Assembly: GCA_965226785.1 (NCBI GenBank)
Contig: CBDDEC010000003.1
Location: forward strand, 310,001-374,000
Source: CBDDEC01 sp965226785
GTDB taxonomy: Bacteria; Chloroflexota; Dehalococcoidia; UBA2979
DNA length: 64,000 nt
Reading direction: 5' to 3'
Shown here: one piece after another, positions 29,848 through 42,575 of the stretch
Position numbering within the stretch: position 1 is the stretch's first letter
Layout: every line of letters starts with the position of its first letter
Program-made: the position numbers and the translations under genes
Notes under the pieces: model-generated
Database searches by the model: none
What the model was told of the DNA's origin: nothing
The model's input: the letters and a program-made list of their open reading frames with translations, nothing else

Positions 29848-29873
29848 CCTCGACGCAACGATCGAGCGACAAC

Positions 29874-29906
29874 GAAGCGCCCCGGACGCCCGGGGCGCTT
29901 CTCTTT
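29874..29906 (+). terminator. Intrinsic terminator of rpoBC
   Basis: A 12-base-pair GC-rich stem (GAAGCGCCCCGG / CCGGGGCGCTTC, 4-base loop) is followed by TCTTT, 27 bases after the rpoC stop. It lies between rpoC and the convergent glutamate dehydrogenase gene and may serve both. Confidence 0.8.
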
Positions 29907-29967
29907 GCTCGCGGTAGCACAGGGTTCGGGGCAAGCCGCTCCCGTGGACTCAGCGGGCCAAGGCCCG

Positions 29968-31230
<1,263 letters not shown>

Positions 31231-31320
31231 GCCTACCCCTCGGCTGTGCTCTTCCGCACCTCGAGGATCATCGCGCACCCGCGCGCCAAAGACGAGCGAT
31301 GCGACGCCCCGGGCGATCGC

Positions 31321-32094
31321 CTAGTCGTCGCCGGTACCGGTCGCCTGCTCGACCGCGGCAAGAGCGCCGCGAATGACGGCGCGCTGGCCCTTGCCCAGGA
31401 TCGGTGCGATCTCGCGGGCGGCACGAGCGTAGAGCGCCAGCGACGCGCGCGCCTGCTCCGCGCTCGGTGAGTCGGCCAGGCCGAGCGCGACATCCTGATC
31501 TCGCGCCCACTCCTCGCCCAGCTCATCCGCGACGAGGTCCCAGAGCACGTTCTCAGACTGCCACAGCAACCCCCGACGCAGCGCGACTAGGTGGGCGAGC
31601 TGGAGTGCGAGCACGCCACGGTTGACCGCGGACATGCGCTGTTGCTCGTAGACGATGCCGGCGACGACCTTGTAGACCTCCTCGGCGAGCCCGACCAGAC
31701 CATCCGCGACGTAAGCGTCCACGGCCTCGGCGACCGTATTCCACGACCAGCGCTGGGACTCCTCGATCAGCCCGGCGGCGATACCGTCCGGGTCGTACAG
31801 CGCAGTCGCCGCACGCCACGCGGGCACTGCAGCGCCAAGCTGCGAGGGGTCGCGGAAGCTCGCTCGCACCTCGTCGGTGGTGCGCCAGTTGATGACGAAC
31901 ATGCGGTCGCCGTGCTGCTCGACGCGGTGTGGCGGACCCTGGTTCAGCTCGGCGGCGATCGGCGTGAGGTCGACGTCCGAGTATTCGGTCGCGCCGCCGG
32001 TTGAGAAGCTGCCCCGCAGCACGACCGCCATCGCACCGTCCTGCGCCAGGGCCGCTGCCCGCTCTGCGATCAACCGTTCGAGGGGTGTGACCAC
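31321..32094 (-). CDS. Nucleotidyltransferase-domain protein
   Basis: A 257-residue protein. Near the N-terminus VVLRGSFSTGGATEYSDVDL (residues 24-43) gives the GS...DxD metal-binding motif of the Pol beta-like nucleotidyltransferase fold. The remainder is helical, as in aminoglycoside nucleotidyltransferase-like or HEPN-NTase proteins. The acceptor is unknown. GTG 32094 lies 13 bases downstream of the radical SAM gene stop, so the two are probably cotranscribed. Confidence 0.7.
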   Translation of the reverse strand: MVTPLERLIAERAAALAQDGAMAVVLRGSFSTGGATEYSDVDLTPIAAELNQGPPHRVEQHGDRMFVINWRTTDEVRASFRDPSQLGAAVPAWRAATALYDPDGIAAGLIEESQRWSWNTVAEAVDAYVADGLVGLAEEVYKVVAGIVYEQQRMSAVNRGVLALQLAHLVALRRGLLWQSENVLWDLVADELGEEWARDQDVALGLADSPSAEQARASLALYARAAREIAPILGKGQRAVIRGALAAVEQATGTGDD

Positions 32095-32107
32095 CTGGTG
32101 GTGTTCG

Positions 32108-34081
32108 CTAGACCACGTTCAGCGCGGCGGCGAGGCGCTCGCGCTGCTGCATCAAGCGCTCGCGCTGGGTCGTGTCGCCGTCGGTCTTCATCTGCACGAG
32201 CTCCGCGATCTTGTGGCGGCAATCCCCGTCGAGCGTCTGCATGCCGCAGACGTTGCAAGGGTCGCGCTTGCAATCGAGGGTGATCTCTTCGTTCAGCGTC
32301 TTCATCCACTCGCCGCGCAGGTAGCTCGGCTCCGTGCCGCTATGGATGTGCGACCAGGGCAGCGTCTCCCAGAGGTCGCGCATGCGGAACGCATAGAAGG
32401 CCGGGTCGACGGAGTGCTCATCGAAGGCCGCTTGCCAGATCGCCCAGTCGTGGTGCTCTGACCAGGAGTCGAACTTGGCGCCGTTGCGCCAGGCGGTCTC
32501 AATCACATCGGCGACGCGGCGGTCACCGCGCGACAGGACCGCCTCGAGCAGGGACTTCTCGGGCTCTTCCCAGGTGAACTGCACACCGGCGCGCTTGCAG
32601 CCCTCGCGCAGGATGCGGTGGCGGCGACGCAGCGTGTCAGCGTCGGCCTGGCCGATCCACTGGTACGGCGTGTGCGCCTTCGGGATGAAGTTGCTGGTCG
32701 ACACGCGCACGCGGGCACGTCCGCCGATGTGGCGGCGACCAATCGCCTTCACCTCGCGGGCAATGCGCACGATCTCCTCGATGTCCTCGTCGGTCTCGGT
32801 GGGCTGGCCGACCATGAAGTACATCTTGATCGAGGTCCAGCCGCCGCTGAACGCGTTCTCGGCCGCGCCCAGGATGTCCGACTCGGTGACCAACTTGTTG
32901 ATCGTGTTCCGCAAGCGCTGCGACCCCGCCTCGGGCGCCAGGGTGAGCGTGTGCTTCTTGCCACGCGCCACCGCGTCCGCCACCTCGACGCTGAACGAAT
33001 CGACGCGCGTCGAGGGGATGCTGATCTTGAGCCCGCGGTCGCCATAGCGGTCCATCAGCGCATGCACCATCGGCGCGATCTCGCGGTGATCCGTGGTCGA
33101 CAGCGACATCAGCGACAACTCGTCGTAGCCGGTGGCGTCGAGAAGTTCACCGGCCGCCTCCACCACCTCCTCGACGGAGCGTTCGCGCGTGGGGCGGTAG
33201 ATCATGCCCGCCTGGCAGAAGCGGCAACCCTGCGTGCAGCCACGCTGGATCTCGATCGTCGCGCGATCGTGGACCACCTCCATGAACGGCACGATCGGCC
33301 TCGTGATCGGCGGCTCCAGGACCTCCACGACCCGCCTCGTGAGGAGACCGGGCGCAGCGTCGACGGCCGGCGTCACCGCCTCGATCGTGCCGTCCTCGCG
33401 GTAGGCGACGTCGTAGAGCGACGGCACGTAGACACCCTCGACGCGGGCGAGCCGGAGATGCAGATCGCGCCGCGAGCCGCCCTCGCGCTTCCACGCGACG
33501 ACGACGTCGGCGATGTCCCTGATCAACTGCTCGCCCTCGCCCAGCGCGAAGGCGTCGATGAACGGAGCGAGCGGCTCCGGCTCGAGCGCGCCGGATCCGC
33601 CGGCGATCACTACCGTGTCGCCGTCACCGCGGTCGGCGGTCCGCACGGGAATGCCGCCGAGGTCGAGCATGTTGAGGACGTTCGTGTAGCAGGCCTCGTA
33701 CTGCAAGGTGATGCCGAGCAGGTCGAACTCGTGGAGCGCGTGCCGGGTTTCGAGTGAGCGCAGCGGCTCCCCGTGCTCACGCAGCAGCGCCTCGAGGTCC
33801 GTCCAGGGACTGAATGCGCGCTCGGCCAGGGTGTCCTCGCGCAGGTTCAGGATGTCGTACAGGATCATCAGTCCGAGGTTCGACATGCCCAGGTCGTAGA
33901 GGTCGGGGTAGGCCAGCGCCACCCGAAGGTCGTGCGCGTCCCAGTCCTTGACGATCGAGTTGAGTTCGCCGCCTGTGTAGCGCGACGGCTTCGTGACCTG
34001 CGCGATCAGCTCGTCGTAGCGCGTCCCCTCGGTGCAAGGAGCGCTCGTGGTTGCTGGCGGGAGTGGAGTGGCGGTGGTCAT
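32108..34081 (-). CDS. TIGR03960-family radical SAM protein (B12-binding-type)
   Basis: A 657-residue protein. The iron-sulfur cluster motif is RGCTQGCRFCQAG (CxxxCxxC), preceded by a B12-binding-like N-terminal domain (VALAYPDLYDLGMSNLGLMILYDIL) and followed by SGGWTSIKMYFMVGQPTETDEDI and a C-terminal CKRDPCNVCGMQ cluster. The family often lies beside a DUF2344 partner and ribosome or RNase E genes, but here the downstream neighbour is a nucleotidyltransferase. The substrate is not established. ATG 34081 gives the normal N-terminus. Confidence 0.88.
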   Translation of the reverse strand: MTTATPLPPATTSAPCTEGTRYDELIAQVTKPSRYTGGELNSIVKDWDAHDLRVALAYPDLYDLGMSNLGLMILYDILNLREDTLAERAFSPWTDLEALLREHGEPLRSLETRHALHEFDLLGITLQYEACYTNVLNMLDLGGIPVRTADRGDGDTVVIAGGSGALEPEPLAPFIDAFALGEGEQLIRDIADVVVAWKREGGSRRDLHLRLARVEGVYVPSLYDVAYREDGTIEAVTPAVDAAPGLLTRRVVEVLEPPITRPIVPFMEVVHDRATIEIQRGCTQGCRFCQAGMIYRPTRERSVEEVVEAAGELLDATGYDELSLMSLSTTDHREIAPMVHALMDRYGDRGLKISIPSTRVDSFSVEVADAVARGKKHTLTLAPEAGSQRLRNTINKLVTESDILGAAENAFSGGWTSIKMYFMVGQPTETDEDIEEIVRIAREVKAIGRRHIGGRARVRVSTSNFIPKAHTPYQWIGQADADTLRRRHRILREGCKRAGVQFTWEEPEKSLLEAVLSRGDRRVADVIETAWRNGAKFDSWSEHHDWAIWQAAFDEHSVDPAFYAFRMRDLWETLPWSHIHSGTEPSYLRGEWMKTLNEEITLDCKRDPCNVCGMQTLDGDCRHKIAELVQMKTDGDTTQRERLMQQRERLAAALNVV

Positions 34082-34217
34082 TGCGTCCTCGTGCGGCTCC
34101 TGGCAGCGACTGTGCCGCCCCAATGTTCCTGCCGCGCTGCCGATTCAGAGTGAGATCGAGGTTAGTCGCGAGGTCAGCGCTGGACAATACCGCTCCGAGG
34201 CGGACGGCGGCACAGCC

Positions 34218-34223
34218 TACGAT
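34218..34223 (+). promoter_or_regulatory. -10 hexamer (TACGAT) for a leaderless start
   Basis: TACGAT ends 6 bases before ATG 34230, so the transcript of the methyltransferase-ispDF operon would begin at or next to the start codon. Confidence 0.5.
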
Positions 34224-34229
34224 AACGGC

Positions 34230-35063
34230 ATGACCTACGACGCCGATCGCATCCGCGGCTGGTATGCCGATTTCGATGAGCGCGAGTGGCAGCGCCTCGA
34301 GGCGACGTTGCTCGGCCGCATCAAGTACGCGATCCATCGGCATGTGCTCCTCGAAGCGGTCGCACCCGGGATGCGCGTCGTCGATGTGGGCTGCGGCCCG
34401 GGCCGCTTCGCGATCGATCTGATCGAGGCAGGCGCAGACGTCACGCTCGTCGACATCTCGCCGCAAATGCTCGAGCAGGCCCGCCACCATCTCGGCGAGG
34501 CCGGCGTCGAGGCCGCGGCGTTCGTCGAAGCCGATGTGCGCGACCTCGCGGCGTTCGAAGATGCCTCCTTTGACCTCGTCGTCTGCTACGGCGGCGCTAT
34601 CTCCTACTGCTACGACGAACACCAGCGCGCACTCGACGAGCTGGGGCGCATCGCGACACCGGAAGCGAGCGTGCTGGTCAGCGTCATGACGCTCGTGGGG
34701 ATGATGCGGCTGCTCGCCAGCCTCGACACCGCGAGCTTCCTCGAGGGCTGGTCGGACCACATACCGGAGGTCGATTGGCACGCCGACGGCGTCGCGCTCA
34801 CGAAAGACTCGCCGGAGTGGCACCTGCCGCTCGCGCTGTTCACGCCCGACGGGCTCAGCGCAGCCCTGGACAGTGCGGGGTGCGACCTCGATCGCGTCGC
34901 CGTGGCCAACCCGATCACCATGCTCGGCCAGGACCTCGAACAGATCAGCGCCTCGCCCGAGGCCTCGCAGCGGCTGATCGAACTCGAGGTCGCGCTCAGC
35001 GGGCGGCCGGGGCTGCGCGATAGCGGCGAGCACCTGATCGCGCTCGCAAGGAAACGGCCATGA
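34230..35063 (+). CDS. Class I SAM-dependent methyltransferase
   Basis: A 277-residue protein with motif I VVDVGCGPGRFAIDLIEAG (residues 50-68), VTLVDISPQMLEQAR and, later, FDLVVCYGGAISYCYDE. This is a Rossmann-type methyltransferase of unknown substrate. A frame open upstream to 34032 is rejected because ATG 34230 follows a -10 hexamer. The 4-base overlap with ispD suggests cotranscription with the MEP-pathway genes. Confidence 0.85.
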   Translation: MTYDADRIRGWYADFDEREWQRLEATLLGRIKYAIHRHVLLEAVAPGMRVVDVGCGPGRFAIDLIEAGADVTLVDISPQMLEQARHHLGEAGVEAAAFVEADVRDLAAFEDASFDLVVCYGGAISYCYDEHQRALDELGRIATPEASVLVSVMTLVGMMRLLASLDTASFLEGWSDHIPEVDWHADGVALTKDSPEWHLPLALFTPDGLSAALDSAGCDLDRVAVANPITMLGQDLEQISASPEASQRLIELEVALSGRPGLRDSGEHLIALARKRP

Positions 35064-35764
35064 GCACCGGCGTCACGCCCGAGGGCGAGACCGTCGCCAT
35101 CCTCCTGGCAGCCGGATCGTCCGAGCGCATGGGCGCGACCGACAAGCTCTGGAGCGACCTCGATGGATCGCCGGTGATCGCATACTCGATCCGCCGCCTC
35201 GCCTCGACGCCCGCGGTCGATCGGCTCGTCATCGTCGCGCCGGCCGAACGGCACGCCGAGTTGGCCGCGCTCGCGCCGCCCGAAGTCGCCGTGGCCTGCG
35301 TCGAAGGCGGCACGCGACGCCAGGACTCCGTCGCGGCCGGTATCGCGGCGACCGCCGACGCGGCGTGGTACCTGGTCCACGACGGCGCGCGACCGCTCGC
35401 CTCAGCGGCGCTCGTGACGCGTGTCCTCGACGCCGCGCGCGAGCACGGCGCCGCCGTGCCCGGCGCTGCCGTCACCGACACAATCAAACGTATCGACGCT
35501 GACGGTCAGGTCGTAGCGACTCTCGACCGCGCCTCGCTACGGGCGATCCAGACACCGCAGGCGTTCGCCGGTGCGCTCCTCCGCCGCGCGCACGAAACGA
35601 TCGGCGACGATGTCACGGACGATGCGGCGATGGTCGAAGCCCTGGGCGAGGCGATCGTCGTGGTCGAAGGCGACCGGGCTAACCTCAAGCTGACTGCGCC
35701 CGCCGACTTGGGGGTGGCGCGAGCGCTGCTGGCCGCGCTTCAGGCGGAAGGGAGCGGCTCCTGA
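35060..35764 (+). CDS. ispD: 2-C-methyl-D-erythritol 4-phosphate cytidylyltransferase
   Basis: A 234-residue enzyme of the non-mevalonate isoprenoid pathway, forming CDP-methylerythritol from CTP. The nucleotide-binding motif is AILLAAGSSERMGATDKLW at residues 13-31; VEGGTRRQDSV and LVHDGARPLAS follow in the usual order, and AIQTPQAF is near residue 160. It overlaps the ispF start by one base, so the two enzymes of consecutive pathway stages are made together. Confidence 0.95.
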   Translation: MSTGVTPEGETVAILLAAGSSERMGATDKLWSDLDGSPVIAYSIRRLASTPAVDRLVIVAPAERHAELAALAPPEVAVACVEGGTRRQDSVAAGIAATADAAWYLVHDGARPLASAALVTRVLDAAREHGAAVPGAAVTDTIKRIDADGQVVATLDRASLRAIQTPQAFAGALLRRAHETIGDDVTDDAAMVEALGEAIVVVEGDRANLKLTAPADLGVARALLAALQAEGSGS

Positions 35765-36252
35765 TGCGCATCGGACAGGGCTACGACATCCACCCCTTCC
35801 GCGCCGAAGGCGAGAGCGATGCCGAGCTCCGCCTCGGCGGCGTCACGATCGAGGGCGCACCGCAGCTACGAGGCCACAGCGACGGTGACGCGCTGATCCA
35901 CGCGGTGATCGACGCGATCCTGGGTGCGGCGGGCGCGGGCGATATCGGCCAGCACTTCCCACCGGGCGCAGAGGACACCGCCGAGATCGACAGCCGTGAG
36001 CTGCTCCAGCGTGCGTTCCGCCTGGTCGCCGCGCGCGGCTACCGCATCGTCAACCTCGACACCACGGTGATCGCCGAGCGCCCACGCATCGCCGAGCACA
36101 TCCCGGCGATGCGTGAGGTCATCGCGCGTACGCTCGACCTCGAACCGGGCGCGGTCAACGTCAAGGCCACGACCGCAGAGGGCCTGGGCGCCATCGGCGC
36201 CGGCGATGCGATCGCCGCACTCGCCGTCGCGCTCGTGGAGGATGACGCCTAG
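35764..36252 (+). CDS. ispF: 2-C-methyl-D-erythritol 2,4-cyclodiphosphate synthase
   Basis: A 162-residue enzyme. The N-terminal RIGQGYDIHPF supplies the zinc ligands Asp and His (residues 8 and 10); LRGHSDGDALIHAVIDAILGA and NVKATTAEGLGAIGAG are diagnostic. It forms the cyclodiphosphate in the MEP pathway. The ATG shares one base with the ispD TGA. Confidence 0.96.
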   Translation: MRIGQGYDIHPFRAEGESDAELRLGGVTIEGAPQLRGHSDGDALIHAVIDAILGAAGAGDIGQHFPPGAEDTAEIDSRELLQRAFRLVAARGYRIVNLDTTVIAERPRIAEHIPAMREVIARTLDLEPGAVNVKATTAEGLGAIGAGDAIAALAVALVEDDA

Positions 36253-36286
36253 TGCGTCCCTCCCGCTCTCGCCCCGTTCCCGGCCG

Positions 36287-36321
36287 CTCATCCCGTAACA
36301 TGCCCCTCATCCCGTAACATG
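36287..36321. repeat. Two direct copies of CTCATCCCGTAACATG
   Basis: Exact 16-base copies at 36287-36302 and 36306-36321, with a 19-base period, in the gap between ispF and cysE. Both contain a TAACAT -10-like core. They may be a tandem regulator site or tandem promoter for cysE. Nothing else recognisable lies in 36322-36526. Confidence 0.6.
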
Positions 36322-36526
36322 GATGGCATGCCGACACTGCACACCCCACCGCGGCGACGCACGCCCCTCGAAGACGCAGGCGACTCCGCGCTCCGCGTCT
36401 GCCGCCGTTGCACCTGTCCCACGGGGCGCTGACCCCCTCGGTCAAGAGGCCCCCACCCCCAACCGACGATCACGACAGACGCCAGAACCGACCCTGCCGA
36501 GGGCGGTCGTAGAGACGGAACCAGTC

Positions 36527-37254
36527 ATGGGCTGGCTGACACGCATTCGCGAAGACATCTCGGCCGCTCAGGAGCGCGACCCCGCCGCGCGCGGGACGTT
36601 CGAGGTGCTCCTGACGTACCCAGGTGTGCACGCGCTGATCATTCACCGCTTCACGCACCGGCTGGACCGCCTCGGCGTCCCGATGCTGCCGCGACTGATC
36701 TCGCACCTCAACCGCATGTTCACTGGCATCGAGATCCACCCGAGCGCGCAGATCGGGCACTGCCTCTTCATCGACCATGGCATGGGCATCGTGATCGGCG
36801 AGACCACGATCATCGGGGACCACTGCCACATCATGCAGGGGGTGACCCTGGGCGGGACCTCGACGCGGCACGAGAAGCGACACCCGACGCTCGAGGATCA
36901 TGTGCTCGTCGGCGCCGGCGCGAAGATCATCGGCGCCGTCACGATCGGTCGCGCCTCGAAGATCGGCGCCGGCTCCGTCGTCGTGTCCAGCGTGCCGCCG
37001 AACGCCACGGTGGTGGGCGTCCCCGGCCACGTCATCGCCTTCACGAACGAGGACAACGACACCGTCGAGCGTCTGCCCGACCCGGAGTGGGACCGCATCG
37101 ACGAGCTCGAACGCCGCGTGCAGGCCCTCGAGCGGGCCACCGCCGAAGGCTCGTTCGTCGAGGAGGGTCCGGAGCCGCCGGCTCCCGCACGCTTCCCGCG
37201 CAGTGCGCCCGCGGACGACGAGCCCACACGAGGAGACGAGGAGCGACGCACCTC

Positions 37255-37258
<4 letters not shown>
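36527..37258 (+). CDS. cysE: Serine O-acetyltransferase
   Basis: A 243-residue enzyme of cysteine synthesis, acetylating serine with acetyl-CoA. The N-terminal ERDPAARGTFEVLLTYPGVHAL is typical. The left-handed beta-helix follows (IEIHPSAQIGHCLFIDHGMG; VIGETTIIGDHCHIMQGVTLGG), ending in VVGVPGHVI. A roughly 60-residue acidic coil/Pro-rich tail extends beyond the usual end. The start ATG 36527 gives the normal N-terminus. The end overlaps cysS by 4 bases. Confidence 0.93.
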
Positions 37259-38730
<1,472 letters not shown>

Positions 38731-38764
38731 GCCCTCGCGGTGCGACGGAGGCGGGCGTCACGCG

Positions 38765-38794
38765 TTGCTCATGGCCAAATCGCGGACCTATACT
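38765..38794 (+). promoter_or_regulatory. Promoter upstream of the tRNA-tuf operon (TTGCTC-N18-TATACT)
   Basis: A -35 TTGCTC and near-consensus -10 TATACT with 18-base spacing. The transcript would start near 38801, about 124 bases before the first tRNA. Confidence 0.5.
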
Positions 38795-38924
38795 GGATCG
38801 GTCGCGCTCCGCGGTGACGGAGGGCGGCGTTTCTCTGCGGCGACTCGCCAACGGTGTGTCCGCCGGGCCGTCAGCTGGCCTGAAGCAGGCGACAGCCTGA
38901 CCGAAGGCACTAGTCTGGTAGCAA

Positions 38925-39000
38925 GCCCGAGTGGCGCAATGGCAGCGCAGCCGATTTGTAATCGGCAGGTTAGTGGGTTCGAATCCCCTCTCGGGCTCCA
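38925..39000 (+). tRNA. tRNA-Thr (TGT)
   Basis: 76 bases including encoded CCA. The acceptor GCCCGAG pairs with CTCGGGC; the anticodon stem GCCGA/TCGGC holds loop TTTGTAA with anticodon TGT at 38957-38959; the T-loop is TTCGAAT. First of three tRNAs ahead of tuf. Confidence 0.95.
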
Positions 39001-39139
39001 TTCCCGAAGCACGGACGGGGCGGGCGGCGAAGCCAGAGGCGCAAGCCGGACGGCCAGAGCCAGTGCTCCGCGGCGTCCGAGAGAGGTCCGACGGCCGCTG
39101 CCGCTGGTCGCGACGCGACAGAGAGCAACCGATGCGAAC

Positions 39140-39225
39140 GCACGGGTGGGAGAGTGGTTAATTCCAGCGGACTGTAAATCCGCCGCCTAACGGCTACGCA
39201 GGTTCGAATCCTGCCCCGTGCACCA
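39140..39225 (+). tRNA. tRNA-Tyr (GTA)
   Basis: About 86 bases with the long variable arm of bacterial tRNA-Tyr. Acceptor GCACGGG pairs with CCCGTGC; the anticodon loop has GTA; the 3-prime end carries encoded ACCA. Confidence 0.95.
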
Positions 39226-39264
39226 GAACAACCGCCTCCCCGGTCCGACCATCGAGGAGCACGG

Positions 39265-39339
39265 GCCCTGATAGCTCAGTGGTAGAGCGCGTTCTTGGTA
39301 AGAACGAGGTCATGAGTTCAAGTCTCATTCAGGGCTCCA
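39265..39339 (+). tRNA. tRNA-Thr (GGT)
   Basis: 75 bases with CCA. Acceptor GCCCTGA pairs with TCAGGGC; anticodon loop TTGGTAA gives anticodon GGT; the T-loop is TTCAAGT. It lies 190 bases before tuf; the usual tRNA-Trp after tuf is not seen. Confidence 0.95.
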
Positions 39340-39529
39340 CCACCAGGCACGGAGACACAGAGCGTCGGCGACGGCCGGCGCTGAAACAGACCAGGCGGAA
39401 GAGCCCAGACGGAAGAGCACAGAAGCCCAAACCGAGTGATAATTAGCAGGCGAGCATCGTCTGCAGAAGATGAGCCAGACGGCGTCCCGCGCACAGATGC
39501 GAGGCGCTGAGGACAGAGGAGACGAGTTA

Positions 39530-40729
<1,200 letters not shown>

Positions 40730-40745
40730 CGTCGAGGATCGTGGC

Positions 40746-40763
40746 ACGCCGCTGCAGCGGCGT
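40746..40763 (+). terminator. 18-base perfect palindrome between tuf and rpmG
   Basis: ACGCCGCTGCAGCGGCGT is fully self-complementary. It lies 17 bases after the tuf stop and has no T-tract, so it may be a partial attenuator or processing hairpin. Confidence 0.35.
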
Positions 40764-40793
40764 AGAGCAAAGCGTTCGTGAAAGGAGAGTCCG

Positions 40794-40955
40794 ATGGCTA
40801 AGGGAGATCGCGACGCGATCACGCTGGCCTGCACGGAGTGCCAGTCACGGACGTACCATACGAAGAAGAACAAGCGGAACGATCCGGACCGGATCGAGCT
40901 GCGCAAGTTCTGCCCGCGTTGCCGTGCCCACCAGCCGCATCGAGAGACGCGCTAA
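40794..40955 (+). CDS. rpmG: 50S ribosomal protein L33
   Basis: A 53-residue protein, MAKGDRDAITLACTECQSRT... with CxxC pairs at residues 13-16 and 40-43 (zinc-binding type L33). AAAGGAGA precedes the ATG. Order tuf-rpmG-secE-nusG matches the standard cluster. Confidence 0.95.
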   Translation: MAKGDRDAITLACTECQSRTYHTKKNKRNDPDRIELRKFCPRCRAHQPHRETR

Positions 40956-41036
40956 CGCACAGCGTTACGCAGATTCGATGTCGCCGGCGGCGCGAACAGG
41001 CGCGGCCGGCCGGCAGCACACCCTCGGGAGGGGTAG

Positions 41037-41366
41037 ATGGGCCGCGAAGCGCGACGAGCGCAGGCACGAGCTGAGCGACGGCAGCGACGGCAGCGTCAGC
41101 AGTCGCCGCGTAACCGTGCCCAACAGGCCGGGCTCAGTGGCGCCCAGACGCCCGAGGCCGCGCGCGGCGGCGGCGGCTCGATCTTCAAACCTCGCTGGGC
41201 CACCGACATCATCAACGAACTGCGCCGCGTCACGTGGCCCAGCCGTGGCGAGGTCGGCTACCTGACGGTCGTGGTGATCATCGTCTCGCTGGTGATCGGG
41301 GCGTTTCTCGGAACGGCCGACGTGGGCTTCGGCTGGTTCATCGAGAACACCATCCTGAACAACTAG
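41037..41366 (+). CDS. secE: Preprotein translocase subunit SecE
   Basis: A 109-residue protein. The N-terminal about 50 residues are Arg/Gln-rich and unordered. Then INELRRVTWPSRGEV, the conserved cytoplasmic SecE motif, leads into one transmembrane helix (YLTVVVIIVSLVIGAFLG). SecE clamps SecY in the Sec translocon. AGGGG precedes ATG 41037. Confidence 0.9.
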   Translation: MGREARRAQARAERRQRRQRQQSPRNRAQQAGLSGAQTPEAARGGGGSIFKPRWATDIINELRRVTWPSRGEVGYLTVVVIIVSLVIGAFLGTADVGFGWFIENTILNN

Positions 41367-41410
41367 CAGCGGACGACGGAGCTATCCGCCGTCAGTAAGG
41401 AGCCGAGGTC

Positions 41411-42037
41411 ATGACCGACGACGTCACCAACGACGCGACGGGCCTCGACGCGCCCGAGACCGACGCGCCGGACGCTGAGGCGGCGCTCGCCGATCTCGAT
41501 GACGGCCGCGCCTGGTACATCGTGCAGACCTATTCCGGCTACGAGAACAAGGTGAAGACCAACCTTGACCAGCGCGTGAAGACGATGGACATGGAGGGCG
41601 CCATCTTCCAGGTCGTCGTCCCCACCGAGGACGAGATCGAGATCAAGGACGGCCAGCGCAAGACCGTCTCCAAGAAGCTCTTCCCCGGCTACGTCTTCGT
41701 CCAGATGCACATGGGCGACGACTCCTGGTATGTCGTGCGCAACACGCCCGGCGTCACCGGTTTCGCCGGCGCCTCCGTCGATGAGCGCGCCAAGCCGACG
41801 CCGCTGGCGGACGCCGAGGTGGACCAGATCCTGCGCCAGATGAAGACCGCGCAGCCGCGCATCAACGTCGGGTTCGCCATCGGCGAGTCGGTGCTGGTCA
41901 CCGACGGACCGTTCTCCGACATGATCGGCACCGTCGACAACATCGACCTCGACAAGGGCCGCGTGCGCGTCATGGTGTCGATGTTCGGGCGGGAGACCCC
42001 GGTCGAGCTCGACTTCCTGCAGGTCGAAAAGCAGTAG
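41411..42037 (+). CDS. nusG: Transcription termination/antitermination factor NusG
   Basis: A 208-residue protein: an acidic N-terminal extension (about 30 residues), the NGN domain (ARAWYIVQTYSGYENKVKTNL-like), KKLFPGYVFVQM, VRNTPGVTGFAG, and a C-terminal KOW domain (FAIGESVLVTDGPFSDMIGTV). It couples RNA polymerase to ribosome or Rho. AAGGAG precedes ATG. Confidence 0.95.
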   Translation: MTDDVTNDATGLDAPETDAPDAEAALADLDDGRAWYIVQTYSGYENKVKTNLDQRVKTMDMEGAIFQVVVPTEDEIEIKDGQRKTVSKKLFPGYVFVQMHMGDDSWYVVRNTPGVTGFAGASVDERAKPTPLADAEVDQILRQMKTAQPRINVGFAIGESVLVTDGPFSDMIGTVDNIDLDKGRVRVMVSMFGRETPVELDFLQVEKQ

Positions 42038-42149
42038 ACGAACCGGCCTCGATGGCCGGCGTATGTACCTCTGCGTGACGCCACCGCGGCGTGAGCGGAG
42101 AGGGCGCCTCGAGGCGGGTGCGCCCGACCTCGACGCGAGGAGGTGACGG

Positions 42150-42575
42150 ATGGCTAAGAAAGTCCGCACCGTGCTCAAACTTCAGATCCCCGCCGGGCAG
42201 GCGAACCCTGCGCCGCCGGTGGGAACCGCTCTGGGGCCGCACGGCATCAACATCATGGACTTCTGCAAGGCATACAACGAGCAGACCAGGGCCCAGGCCG
42301 GGCAGATCATCCCGGCCGTGGTCACGATCTACGAAAACCGGTCGTTCAGCTTCATCACGAAGACACCGCCGGCTTCGGACCTGCTGCGCAAGGCGGCGGG
42401 TGTCGACAAGGGCGCCTCACACCAGCTCCAGGAGGTCGCCGGTCAGGTGTCGAGGGCGCAGGTCCGGCAGATCGCCGAGATCAAGCTCATCGACCTGAAC
42501 ACCACCGACATCGAGCAGGCCATGCTCATCGTCGAAGGCACCGCGCGCTCAATGGGGATCGAGGTGCAGGGATGA
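42150..42575 (+). CDS. rplK: 50S ribosomal protein L11
   Basis: A 141-residue protein with VLKLQIPAGQANPAPPVGTALGPHGINIMDF and the C-terminal GTARSMGIEV. It binds 23S rRNA at the GTPase-associated centre. GAGGAGG lies 7 bases upstream. It overlaps rplA by 4 bases. Confidence 0.97.
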   Translation: MAKKVRTVLKLQIPAGQANPAPPVGTALGPHGINIMDFCKAYNEQTRAQAGQIIPAVVTIYENRSFSFITKTPPASDLLRKAAGVDKGASHQLQEVAGQVSRAQVRQIAEIKLIDLNTTDIEQAMLIVEGTARSMGIEVQG

